A stretch of DNA of 17,703 nt from Sedimentisphaerales bacterium (GTDB lineage: Bacteria; Planctomycetota; Phycisphaerae; Sedimentisphaerales; SG8-4), in assembly GCA_016932895.1 (NCBI GenBank), contig JAFGCA010000305.1, forward strand, positions 1 through 17,703, read 5' to 3'. Shown one piece after another: positions 8,700 through 16,009 of the stretch (position 1 is its first letter; the number at the start of each line of letters is the position of its first letter). A program made the translations under genes and the position numbers. The notes beneath the pieces are model-generated. The model was given only the letters and a program-made list of their open reading frames with translations, did no database searches and was not told the origin of the DNA.

Positions 8700-8989
8700 G
8701 GTAGCGCGCCGGTGCATCGCTTATGAAGGCGCATTGGATATGCAGGTTGACGTTCATGTTTTGACCAGCCGCCGATGTGAGGATCATAAGGGAAGGAGGT
8801 GAAATCGCGAACCAGCAACGCGAGGCTTCTTGCGGAGCGGAATACACCCGTCTTGTCGTTTCACCGAACCCGACGGTCGTGCAGGCACGGTGCCGTCGGC
8901 GGAAGTCCCACGGCACTCGTCAAAGCAGACGTACGGATTTGAACGAGTCAATGTCATTTTTCACCTTTGCCTGTTTGGAGGGCCAAACG
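8700..8989 (+). other. Long 5' leader of the CBM/LamG gene, no gene recognised
   Basis: This stretch between the predicted promoter and ATG 8990 holds no convincing gene. It contains an exact anti-16S sequence AAGGAGGTGA (8793-8802) with no ATG, GTG or TTG at usable spacing, and a 7-bp perfect hairpin, GTGCCGT (8890-8896) with ACGGCAC (8910-8916). The downstream frame is open through part of it, but codon content there looks non-coding. I do not recognise a known riboswitch. Confidence 0.4.
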
Positions 8990-11866
8990 ATGCGCAGGAA
9001 ATTGATCCATATGTTCTTGTGTGTGGCTTTCTGCGCCGCCGTGGCGCAGGGCCAGAACCAGATTCCCAACTGGGAGTTCGACACGCCGGGGGATCCTACC
9101 ACGGGTGGTTTCGCGGTACAGTGGCATCTCTGGCAGAGCGAGAACTTCGACAGCGTGACCATCGTGGAGGGCGCCGGCCTGTCCGCCCCGTACGCCATGA
9201 AGGTGGACATCGGGACCGGATCGTTCGACCCGCTGCAAATCTTCCAGTCGAACATCGTGCTCACGCAGGGCGTTACCTACACGATCAGCTTCATGGCCAA
9301 GGCCGACGCCCCGAGGACGATCTCGGTCGGACTGCAGACCCGCACGAACAGCCCTCAGCAGTGGTACGTTTACTGGCGACAGGACAATATCCAACTGACC
9401 ACCGAACCGCAAACGTTTACCTTCGAGTACACCCACACGGATGCGGACGACGGCGGAACGGCGGCTTTCAATGACGGCGTAGATTTTCATTTCTGGCTCG
9501 CCGGAGACGGCACGGACCTGTACGTTGATCGGATCTGGGTGGGGGAGGGGGCGCCGCCGGCTACGAGTCCGGAGGAGCTGGCCAAGCCCTATGCCCCGGC
9601 GCCGGACGACGGGGTGACGGACGTACCCCGCGACGCGGTGCTGAGCTGGATGGCCGGTCCGTTCGCTGCCGTGCACGACGTGTATTTCGACACGTCGCAG
9701 GCGAATGTCGAGGCCGCCAGCCGCGACAATCCGATGGATGTGTTGCTCAGTCCGGGGCAAACCGCGACACAGTACGATCCCGAAGGGTTGCTCGACTTTG
9801 GCCGGACCTACTACTGGAGGATCGACGAAGCGAACGCGCCGCCGGATGCGACGGTCTATGCCGGCGACGTGTGGAGCTTCACGACGGAATCCTACGCCTT
9901 TCCGATCGCGAACGTGACGGCCACGGCCAGTTCCGGGCCGCAGGGCACGGGGCCCGAGAATACGGTCAACGGCTCGGGCCTGAACGCCGCCGACGAGCAT
10001 TCGACCGACCTGAGCGACATGTGGCTCACCGCGCCCGGTGCGCCGCTGCCGGCCTGGATTCAGTACGAATTCGACCAGGCGTACGAGCTCGATGAAATAT
10101 GGGTCTGGAACTCGAATCAGTTGATCGAGTCGTACGTGAAATTCGGTGCCAAGGACGTCACCGTGGCATACTCGCTGGACGGGACCGAGTGGACGGTGCT
10201 GGGCGACGAGGAATTCGCGCAGGCGCCGGGTCAGGACACGTACACCTACGATACGGTGGTCGATCTCCGCGGCGTCCGGGCGCAGTACGTCAGGTTGACC
10301 ATCAATAGCAACTGGGCCGGCGTGCCTTCCTCGCCGGTCGGCTTGAGCGAGGTACGTTTCACCTATGTCCCGGCCCACGCGCGCCAGCCCGAGCCGGCCC
10401 ATGGCGCCGAAGACGTCAGTATCGACGCCGCTCTGAGCTGGCGTGAGGGACGCCGGGCCACGGCGCATGAGGTGTATTTCGGCACCGATGCCGACGCGGT
10501 AGACAGTGGGGCCGTGACGCCCGTCACGGTCGGGCAGCGCCGCTACATCCCGGACGACCTTCAGTACGGGCAACTCTACTTCTGGCGGGTCGATGAGGTC
10601 AATGACACCACCGGCGCTCTGTGGGCCGGACCCACCTGGTACTTTACGACCGCCGAGTACGTCGTCCTCGATGATTTCGAGAGCTACACCAATGAGGTCG
10701 GCAGCCGGGTCTTCCAGACCTGGGTCGACGGCTGGGGCTTCACCGATCCACCGCCGGGCCATCCGGGCAACAACACCGGCGCCACCGTCGGCCACGACAT
10801 CTGGAGCGCGGGCAGCCCGCATTTCCAGGGCGACATCATGGAGAAGACCATCGTTCACAGTGGCAATCAGTCGATGCCCGTGTACTATGACAATACGATC
10901 GATTCTTTCCGGTCGGAGACCTGGCGGATATGGGCTTCGCCTCAGGACTGGACGCTCCATGGCGCCGACACCGTGACGCTCTTCTTCCACGGTGAGATGG
11001 CCAACGACCTGAATCCACTCTACCTCGTTGTCGAAGACGCCGCCGGCGGCAGCGCTGTGAAGGAGCACCCTGATCCCAACGCCGTGCGCGCGACCGGCTG
11101 GACCGAGTGGTCCGTGTCATGGGACGAGCTGCCGGGTGTGGACATGGCGCAAGTGACCATGCTCGCAATCGGCGTGGGCAGCCGCACCAGCACCCAAAAC
11201 CGGGGAACCGGGCTGATCTACATCGACGACGTCATGGTCGGCAGCCCCCGGACGCCGGTCGGTCTGGTGGCCTACTACGCCCTGGAGAATGACGCCAACG
11301 ACAGCTCGGGCAACGAGCACCACGGCACCCTCGTCGGCGATCCCGTCTTCGTCAACGGGCCCGCCGGGTTCGGCATGGGCCTGGAATTCGACGGCACCGG
11401 CAACCAGTACGTCGACCTGGGAACCTTCAATCCCTCCATCAATAGCGGCCGGCTCTCGGTGACGCTGTGGGCCAAATGGAACGGCCTGACCAGTTTCTGG
11501 CAAGGCCTGATCGGCAAGAGGGACACCTGGGCGTCCGGGGAGATGATGTGGCAGATCGAGGCCAGTCAGACCACAGGCGTCCTCAGCTTCCAGAGGGACG
11601 GTGCAGGCATTACCGCCGAGGCATTGCCGGAGGGCGAATGGGCCCACGTGGCCGCGACCTTCGACGGAAGCACCGCCATGCTCTACATCAATGGTGGCGT
11701 CAGCAACCAGGGCGGTTTCTCCTTCGGCTCCGACCCTACGGCGGCTGTGGTGTTCGGCGCGTGCAATGCCGGCGGCGGCAACCCGTTCAACGGCGCGCTC
11801 GACGAGGTTCGGCTCTACGACATTGTCCTGTCGGAAAGTGAGATTCAGGAGTTGGCGGGGCTGTAG
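8990..11866 (+). CDS. Secreted multidomain protein with CBM4/9-like, discoidin-like and LamG domains
   Basis: This protein has 958 residues. ATG 8990 is chosen because GGAGGG (8977-8982) lies seven bases upstream and the protein then starts with a Sec signal peptide (MRRKLIHMFLCVAFCAAVAQ, cut near residue 20-22). The frame is open to 8777, but the extra residues look non-coding. Domains by eye: a CBM4/9-like jelly roll (23-185); an Ig/FN3-like module (195-300); an F5/8-type C (discoidin) domain (303-458, with WIQYEFDQAYELDEIWVW and YVRLTIN); a second copy of the Ig-like module (463-555), each copy carrying a VYF(D/G)T, YYWR/YFWR-(I/V)DE and W-x-FTT pattern; a further jelly-roll domain starting VLDDFESY (559-750); and a LamG/concanavalin-like domain (755-958, with GLVAYYALENDANDSSGNEH and ALDEVRLYD). 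No enzyme domain or PEP-CTERM anchor is seen. The likely role is carbohydrate or surface binding outside the cell. Confidence 0.88.
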   Translation: MRRKLIHMFLCVAFCAAVAQGQNQIPNWEFDTPGDPTTGGFAVQWHLWQSENFDSVTIVEGAGLSAPYAMKVDIGTGSFDPLQIFQSNIVLTQGVTYTISFMAKADAPRTISVGLQTRTNSPQQWYVYWRQDNIQLTTEPQTFTFEYTHTDADDGGTAAFNDGVDFHFWLAGDGTDLYVDRIWVGEGAPPATSPEELAKPYAPAPDDGVTDVPRDAVLSWMAGPFAAVHDVYFDTSQANVEAASRDNPMDVLLSPGQTATQYDPEGLLDFGRTYYWRIDEANAPPDATVYAGDVWSFTTESYAFPIANVTATASSGPQGTGPENTVNGSGLNAADEHSTDLSDMWLTAPGAPLPAWIQYEFDQAYELDEIWVWNSNQLIESYVKFGAKDVTVAYSLDGTEWTVLGDEEFAQAPGQDTYTYDTVVDLRGVRAQYVRLTINSNWAGVPSSPVGLSEVRFTYVPAHARQPEPAHGAEDVSIDAALSWREGRRATAHEVYFGTDADAVDSGAVTPVTVGQRRYIPDDLQYGQLYFWRVDEVNDTTGALWAGPTWYFTTAEYVVLDDFESYTNEVGSRVFQTWVDGWGFTDPPPGHPGNNTGATVGHDIWSAGSPHFQGDIMEKTIVHSGNQSMPVYYDNTIDSFRSETWRIWASPQDWTLHGADTVTLFFHGEMANDLNPLYLVVEDAAGGSAVKEHPDPNAVRATGWTEWSVSWDELPGVDMAQVTMLAIGVGSRTSTQNRGTGLIYIDDVMVGSPRTPVGLVAYYALENDANDSSGNEHHGTLVGDPVFVNGPAGFGMGLEFDGTGNQYVDLGTFNPSINSGRLSVTLWAKWNGLTSFWQGLIGKRDTWASGEMMWQIEASQTTGVLSFQRDGAGITAEALPEGEWAHVAATFDGSTAMLYINGGVSNQGGFSFGSDPTAAVVFGACNAGGGNPFNGALDEVRLYDIVLSESEIQELAGL

Positions 11867-11890
11867 CGTCTCGCCTCAGGCAAGATCGGT

Positions 11891-11904
11891 TCGAGCCGGC
11901 TCGA
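11891..11904. repeat. 14-bp perfect palindrome with a nearby third arm
   Basis: TCGAGCCGGCTCGA is fully self-complementary and lies 24 bases after the LamG gene stop. A second GGCTCGA at 11912-11918 could pair with the same left arm, so two mutually exclusive stems are possible. It may be part of a 3' processing or termination region. Confidence 0.5.
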
Positions 11905-11943
11905 TGACTTTGGCTCGAGTTACGCAGTTCAGTTCACCTTCGG

Positions 11944-11968
11944 GGCCCGCATCCAGCCGATGCGGGCC
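11944..11968 (+). terminator. Strong hairpin downstream of the CBM/LamG gene
   Basis: GGCCCGCATC (11944-11953) and GATGCGGGCC (11959-11968) form a perfect 10-bp stem around a 5-base loop. A further G:U pair is possible at the base. It begins 77 bases after the stop codon. The downstream sequence is pyrimidine-rich rather than a clean T-run, so it may stop transcription or protect the mRNA 3' end. Confidence 0.6.
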
Positions 11969-12132
11969 TCGCTGCTTCTCCGCGGGTCTGCATCAAGAGA
12001 GCAACGCCGGCAGACTTCGCCTCCCATCGGCAATGAACACGAACCGCGAATTCACATGGTAAGTGCAACACGGGTATAGAAGAGACATCCGACGGAGGTG
12101 ACTTGCATCAGGTTCGGATCGTGAGGAGATAT

Positions 12133-12192
12133 ATGAACCGAAGAACGTCCCGGCGGGGACACCTGTCATCAGAATTGACTACGCAAAAATAG
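12133..12192 (+). CDS. Possible 19-residue leader peptide
   Basis: ATG at 12133 has GAGGAG (12123-12128) four bases upstream, and the frame reads MNRRTSRRGHLSSELTTQK before TAG. It is very basic at the start and its stop falls in the loop of the inverted repeat at 12176-12199, an arrangement seen in attenuator leaders. It is equally likely to be chance; no homology is recognised. Confidence 0.2.
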   Translation: MNRRTSRRGHLSSELTTQK

Positions 12193-12199
12193 GTAGTCA
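12176..12199. repeat. Inverted repeat before the ATPase promoter
   Basis: TGACTAC (12176-12182) and GTAGTCA (12193-12199) form a perfect 7-bp stem with an A-rich 10-base loop. A third element, CGTAGT (12210-12215), could compete for ACTACG (12178-12183). An ACAATTGT palindrome (12202-12209) overlaps the candidate -35. Operator or alternative RNA structure are both possible. Confidence 0.4.
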
Positions 12200-12205
12200 C
12201 CACAA

Positions 12206-12234
12206 TTGTCGTAGTTGACCCACGCCGATAGAAT
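12206..12234 (+). promoter_or_regulatory. Candidate promoter for the AAA+ ATPase gene
   Basis: TTGTCG (12206-12211, 4 of 6), a 17-base spacer and TAGAAT (12229-12234, 5 of 6). A start near 12241 fits translation from ATG 12314 and argues against the earlier in-frame ATG at 12215, which would lie inside the promoter. Confidence 0.45.
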
Positions 12235-12313
12235 CGAACCGTTTGCCCGAGGCCTCGCGAAAGCGAGCCTTCGTTGGCGATTGTCTCTGTCTTTTGGGAT
12301 CTGTCAGGTCAAT

Positions 12314-13615
12314 ATGGGTGATATGGGTACAGCGGAGGCCTGGAGCACGCTTGGTGAGGGGGAAGCTCGGGAACTGGGGACCCGGGCGGGAGCCGTATTT
12401 CAGCCGCGGGCGCCGATCATTACGCCGGACTCCTTCGCCGGGCGACGGGAGCAGCTTGAGGCGATGTCTGATTCCGTGGCCCAAAGAGGACTGCACATCG
12501 TTGTCTTCGGCGAGCGAGGCGTGGGAAAGACCTCTTTGGCCAATGTGATTGGGCAGCTCTTGCACGCGATGGAGGAAGGGGTCATCGGGGACAACGGCGG
12601 CCCGCACCTTTTTGTCAAAGTCCATACCCATATTGGAGATTCGTTTTCGAACATCTGGCGGCGCGCCTTCGATGAGGTGTACTGGCACAGGGACAAGCCG
12701 ACAACGCGCTTCAGTTACGAGATCGTACGAGAGCTCATGACGATGAGGGAGGCGTTGAATATCAGCGATGCCCCCTCCATCGACCAGGTCCGCAGAACGC
12801 TGGCGATTCTGAAGCGATCGGTCTTTGTCTTCGATGAGTTTGACCGGGGTTCCCAGGCGGTAAAGAAAGCCTTCGCCGACCTCATCAAGGCTCTGTCCGA
12901 TTACGCCGTTGATGCGACGGTGGTTTTGGTCGGGGTATCCCGCACCATCGACGATCTGGTGCGCGAGCACGCATTGATCGCGCGCTCCATCGTGCAGGTG
13001 CAGCTTCCCCGCATGGCGGAGCGGGAATTGCAGGACATCCTCGACAAGGCGTCCGAAACGCTGGAGGTGGTGTTCTCGCCGGAGGCGGCATCGTTGATCG
13101 TACGCCTGTCTCAGGGGTTGCCCCATTACACGCACTTGATCGGGCTGCACTCCACACGAGAGGCCGCCAAGCGGCTGTCCCGGCGTATCGAGACCTGTGA
13201 CGTGTATGCCGCGTTTGCCGGAGTGGTGCAGCACAGCATCCAGAATCTTCGGGGGAAATATGCCCGGTCCGTTCACAGCGTGCGCAAGGATGCCCTGTAC
13301 AGGCAGGTCCTGTTGGCCTGCGCGTCGGCGGCGTCCACTACGGAGCTTGCCGCGGGGCATTTCCACCCCGCCGATGTGGTTCGTCCCATGCAGATGATGC
13401 TCAAGCGTCCGAACCTTGGGACCGCCACGTTTCAGAAGCACATCAATGAGTTTTGCGAGGAAGGCCGGGGCTTGGTCCTTGAGCGGTCCGCGAGTCCACG
13501 CGTCCATCGATACCGGTTCCGAGACCCGTTGCTGCCGCCGCTGATCTTCATGCAGGCGCTATCGGAGGGCCTCATTGACACAGCGCAACTGACGGCCTTG
13601 ACGGTGCCTCAATAG
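12314..13615 (+). CDS. AAA+ ATPase, Orc1/Cdc6-like, with C-terminal winged-helix-like region
   Basis: This protein has 433 residues from ATG 12314 (AGGT at 12306-12309; ATG 12323 is an alternative). The frame is open to an ATG at 12215, but the extra 33 residues look non-coding and overlap the predicted promoter. Walker A is GERGVGKT (66-73), Walker B FVFDEFDR with D174 and E175, and a sensor-1-like strand ATVVLVGVS covers 201-209. A lid segment (about 235-290, with LSQGLPHYTHLIG where sensor 2 sits) and a C-terminal region (about 325-410) that reads like a winged helix follow. This layout matches Orc1/Cdc6-type and related STAND-like bacterial ATPases. No signal peptide or membrane segment is seen, so it should be cytoplasmic. 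It is flanked by long gene-free stretches and has no obvious partner. Its role is unknown; nucleic-acid or partner binding driven by ATP is inferred from the fold. Confidence 0.82.
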   Translation: MGDMGTAEAWSTLGEGEARELGTRAGAVFQPRAPIITPDSFAGRREQLEAMSDSVAQRGLHIVVFGERGVGKTSLANVIGQLLHAMEEGVIGDNGGPHLFVKVHTHIGDSFSNIWRRAFDEVYWHRDKPTTRFSYEIVRELMTMREALNISDAPSIDQVRRTLAILKRSVFVFDEFDRGSQAVKKAFADLIKALSDYAVDATVVLVGVSRTIDDLVREHALIARSIVQVQLPRMAERELQDILDKASETLEVVFSPEAASLIVRLSQGLPHYTHLIGLHSTREAAKRLSRRIETCDVYAAFAGVVQHSIQNLRGKYARSVHSVRKDALYRQVLLACASAASTTELAAGHFHPADVVRPMQMMLKRPNLGTATFQKHINEFCEEGRGLVLERSASPRVHRYRFRDPLLPPLIFMQALSEGLIDTAQLTALTVPQ

Positions 13616-14005
13616 GACCGGGTCCCTTCGTCGCGTTCCTCTCTTGCAGGCTCGGAGTCTCCCCAATCCCGCAGCGGTGCCGGGGGGGCTTTGCTGCAGC
13701 CGGGACGGCTCCACGGGACCCCGGAGGTTTTGCGACGGCTTCCTGAAAGACGGGACGCTCTCCCTTCCGGCAGGTGCCGGGCGATCGCAAGGCAGGGCGG
13801 TTATTTTCCTTGACGGCCGGGAGCCGGACTGTACGATATGTACAGAACAGAGGATATGGGATTCAAGATGGGAAGCAGAAAACAACAGATCAGCCTTGGC
13901 CACGCGGAGATTCTTCCTTGGCCGCTGGAAATGACAGGTCCCCACCGGCGCAATACGGGGAAAGGCGCGAAACTGCTGTCCCGGCGGCCCGGGACCCGGC
14001 CGCAT
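13616..14005. other. Gene-free region after the ATPase
   Basis: I find no supported gene on either strand. The open frames here are low-complexity and lack good ribosome sites. There is a perfect 7-bp hairpin, GTCCCGG (13978-13984) with CCGGGAC (13989-13995), just before the repeat relics. The stretch may be a decayed gene or part of the repeat element. Confidence 0.4.
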
Positions 14006-14114
14006 CAAACGAACCCAATTGGCGGCGAGGCGAATTTGGGGTAAGTTCCTTTTGAGAAAGGGCTTATGCGGAATCGGGGCGGTTTTACGGTTGGAAAAAC
14101 AAAGCCAATGGGCG
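14006..14114 (+). repeat. Degenerate copies of a short interspersed repeat (AAACGAAGCCAATTT-like)
   Basis: Three related sites are seen: CAAACGAACCCAATTGGCG (14006-14024), CGAGGCGAATTT (14026-14037) and AAAACAAAGCCAATGGGCG (14096-14114). The first and third agree at 15 of 19 bases. I recall many small hypothetical proteins in planctomycete genomes made of K(T/R)NPI, KQSQF and NEANF strings. These are the three frames of one repeat, AAACGAAGCCAATTT. The copies here read QTNPI, EANLG and KQSQW, so they appear to be eroded members. Confidence 0.45.
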
Positions 14115-14347
14115 CCGGGAAGGCGGTGAAGGGGGGGCCGCTTGTGCGTCGCGGGCATCTACCCATTGCGTGGCGGCCGGAAGAAGTCGGAGCAAGCCCT
14201 GGATGAGTGGAATAAAAGGGTTCAATTCTGCGTCTGTCCGGGGTAGAATGCCAAGCACATGGGTCTGGGGTTCGCGTGTGGATTCCTCGCCGGAATCGGG
14301 TTTGCGCGAGGGCCAAATATGCCTTAGAAGGCAGTTAAAGGAGCAAA
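14115..14347 (+). promoter_or_regulatory. Upstream region and candidate promoter of the oxidoreductase gene
   Basis: TTCAAT (14221-14226), a 17-base spacer and TAGAAT (14244-14249) form a moderate sigma70-type promoter, and a start near 14256 leaves a leader of about 95 bases. AAAGGAG (14337-14343) is the ribosome site. A run of seven G's occurs near 14131-14137. No gene is seen before the oxidoreductase. Confidence 0.4.
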
Positions 14348-15823
14348 ATGATGAGTCAAGTGAGTCGTCGGAGGTTTTTGAAGCGCAGTTTGGCTGCTAC
14401 AGCCGGTTCGTATGCGGCCTTGTCGTCGGTGGGGGGGCTGATGCCCAGCGTGTTGGGGGCCAATGAGGAGATCCGCGTCGCGGTGGCCGGGATTCGGGGC
14501 AGGGGCAACGGCCACATCAACCATTTCCAGAGCCTCAAGGGCGTGAAGGTGGTGGCCCTGTGCGATCCGGACAAGAAGGTCCTGGCCGAGCGCATGAAGC
14601 AGGTAAAGGACAAATACGGTACCGACGTGAAGGGTGATACCGACATCCGCAAGATCCTGGACATCAAGGAGGTCGATGTCCTGGTTATCGCCGCGCCGAA
14701 CCACTGGCATTCGCTCATGACGATCTGGGCCTGCCAGGCGGGCAAGGACGTGTACGTCGAGAAGCCGGTGAGCCATTCGATCTGGGAAGGCCGCAAGATG
14801 GTCGAGGCCGCCCGCAAGTACAATCGGATCGTGCAGGCCGGGACGCAGCAGCGCTCGTGCCCGGCCACGATCGAGGCCGCGCGCGACATCCAGGCCGGCA
14901 AGTACGGCAAGGTGCAGTGGGTCCACTGTTCAAAACTGGGCGCTCGGGGGCCTATAGGCAAGGTAACCTCTCCCCAGCCCGTGCCCGAGAATATCGACTA
15001 CAATCTCTGGGCCGGCCCGGCTCCCATGACGCCGGTCATGCGGAAGCAGTTCCACTACGATTGGCACTGGCAGTGGAACTGGGGCGACGGCGAGATGGCC
15101 AACTGGGGCGTCCACTACCTCGACGATTTGCATCACATCCTCGGCTGGAAGGACATTCCCGACAAGGTCGTCGCGGCCGGCAACCGGTTCGCTTGGGACG
15201 ACAACGGCCAGACGCCGAACATGCATTTCGCCCTGTTGCATTACGACGGCCTGCCGGTGGTGATCGACATTCGCAATTTGCCCGATCCCAAGCGACGGGG
15301 CGGCAAGAGCGGGGCGGTCTACCTTGGCTCGCGCGGCGGCAACCATATCCAGTGCGAGGCCGGTTACATTCGCATCTCGCGTGGCGGCGGCTGGTTCTAC
15401 GACAACGACGGCAAACGTGTCCACCAGTACAAAGGCAACGCCGGCTCCGGCCACGCGCAGAACTTCATCGATGCCGTGCGGAGCCGTCGTCGGCAGGACC
15501 AGGCGGCCGAGATCGCGGTGGGCCACCGAAGTACGGCTATCTGCCATCAGGCCAACCTGGCTTGGCGCGCCGGCTCGCAAGCCTCGGTCGACGAGGTCCG
15601 CGAGGCCATGAAGTCGCACGAAGACGCGCTGAACACGCTGAAGGATATGCTCGAGCAAATCGACGGCAACGGTGTGGATCTGGCCAAGGAACACTTCGTT
15701 CTGGGGCCGGCCTTGACCTACGATCGCGCCAGCGAGAGATTCACCGGCGCGCACGCCGAAAAGGCCAACAAGTACGTCAAATGTTCCTACCGCGCCCCGT
15801 TTGTCGTGCCGGAAAGCGTATAG
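14348..15823 (+). CDS. Gfo/Idh/MocA-family oxidoreductase with Tat signal
   Basis: This protein has 491 residues. Two adjacent ATGs (14348, 14351) follow AAAGGAG (14337-14343); the second has the better 7-base spacing, so the true start may be 14351. The N-terminus SRRRFLKRS is a twin-arginine motif followed by a hydrophobic stretch and likely cleavage near VLGA (about residue 38), so the protein should be exported folded with its cofactor bound. The Rossmann domain has VAVAGIRGRGNGH (44-56), LCDPD (71-75), PNHWH (117-121) and the EKP motif (138-140) with the family's active-site-region Lys139. The C-terminal domain has HYLDDLHHILG (256-266), typical of this family's substrate-binding side. 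The expected role is NAD(P)-dependent oxidation or reduction of a sugar or sugar derivative; the exact substrate is unknown. It has its own promoter region upstream and a strong hairpin after it. Confidence 0.93.
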   Translation: MMSQVSRRRFLKRSLAATAGSYAALSSVGGLMPSVLGANEEIRVAVAGIRGRGNGHINHFQSLKGVKVVALCDPDKKVLAERMKQVKDKYGTDVKGDTDIRKILDIKEVDVLVIAAPNHWHSLMTIWACQAGKDVYVEKPVSHSIWEGRKMVEAARKYNRIVQAGTQQRSCPATIEAARDIQAGKYGKVQWVHCSKLGARGPIGKVTSPQPVPENIDYNLWAGPAPMTPVMRKQFHYDWHWQWNWGDGEMANWGVHYLDDLHHILGWKDIPDKVVAAGNRFAWDDNGQTPNMHFALLHYDGLPVVIDIRNLPDPKRRGGKSGAVYLGSRGGNHIQCEAGYIRISRGGGWFYDNDGKRVHQYKGNAGSGHAQNFIDAVRSRRRQDQAAEIAVGHRSTAICHQANLAWRAGSQASVDEVREAMKSHEDALNTLKDMLEQIDGNGVDLAKEHFVLGPALTYDRASERFTGAHAEKANKYVKCSYRAPFVVPESV

Positions 15824-15893
15824 CACACACATGATAAGATGGCGGACGGGCGCTCTCGCGGCGTCGCGTCCGCGACAAATTCGTCCGGCGGGT

Positions 15894-15923
15894 GGCAGCA
15901 CCACGCGTAACGTTGGTGCTGCC
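15894..15923. terminator. Perfect 10-bp stem hairpin after the oxidoreductase
   Basis: GGCAGCACCA (15894-15903) and TGGTGCTGCC (15914-15923) pair perfectly around a 10-base loop, 70 bases after the stop. There is no T-run on either side. It probably separates the oxidoreductase from the helicase gene. Confidence 0.65.
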
Positions 15924-16009
15924 CTCCGTCGCGCGCAGCGGGGGGATGACATTTCGTTCATGCTATGCTACCCTATGGCTTCATTGGCAGATGGAACAAT
16001 CGGAGCAGG

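Larger units (their letters stand above)
11969..12313. other. Intergenic region before the AAA+ ATPase
   Basis: I see no substantial gene here. It contains a GGAGGTGAC sequence (about 12095-12103) without a clear start codon, a possible 19-codon reading frame, a 7-bp inverted repeat and a candidate promoter; the last three are listed separately. Confidence 0.4.

Noticed and set aside
8506..8916. A 136-codon minus-strand frame upstream of the truncated methyltransferase
   Set aside because: It crosses the predicted promoter and leader of the + strand gene and has no recognisable motif or ribosome site.
8954..11068. A 704-codon minus-strand open frame opposite the CBM/LamG gene
   Set aside because: It is a long antisense frame typical of GC-rich DNA, rich in Arg, Gly, Val and His, with no motifs; the + strand gene is clearly real.
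12105..12125. GGTTCGGATCG, resembling a tRNA T-arm
   Set aside because: No matching acceptor, D-arm or anticodon stem is found in the preceding 75 bases.
12197..13507. A 436-codon minus-strand open frame opposite the AAA+ ATPase
   Set aside because: The + strand carries Walker A and B and consistent domain structure; the antisense frame has none.
13838..14044. A 68-codon + strand frame ending QTNPIGGEANLG
   Set aside because: Its only recognisable part is the interspersed repeat; there is no ribosome site and no domain, so it is treated as a repeat-derived spurious frame.
13559..14158. A 199-codon minus-strand open frame in the gene-free region
   Set aside because: It is low-complexity and Arg/Pro-rich, has no ribosome site, and reads through the repeat relics in reverse.
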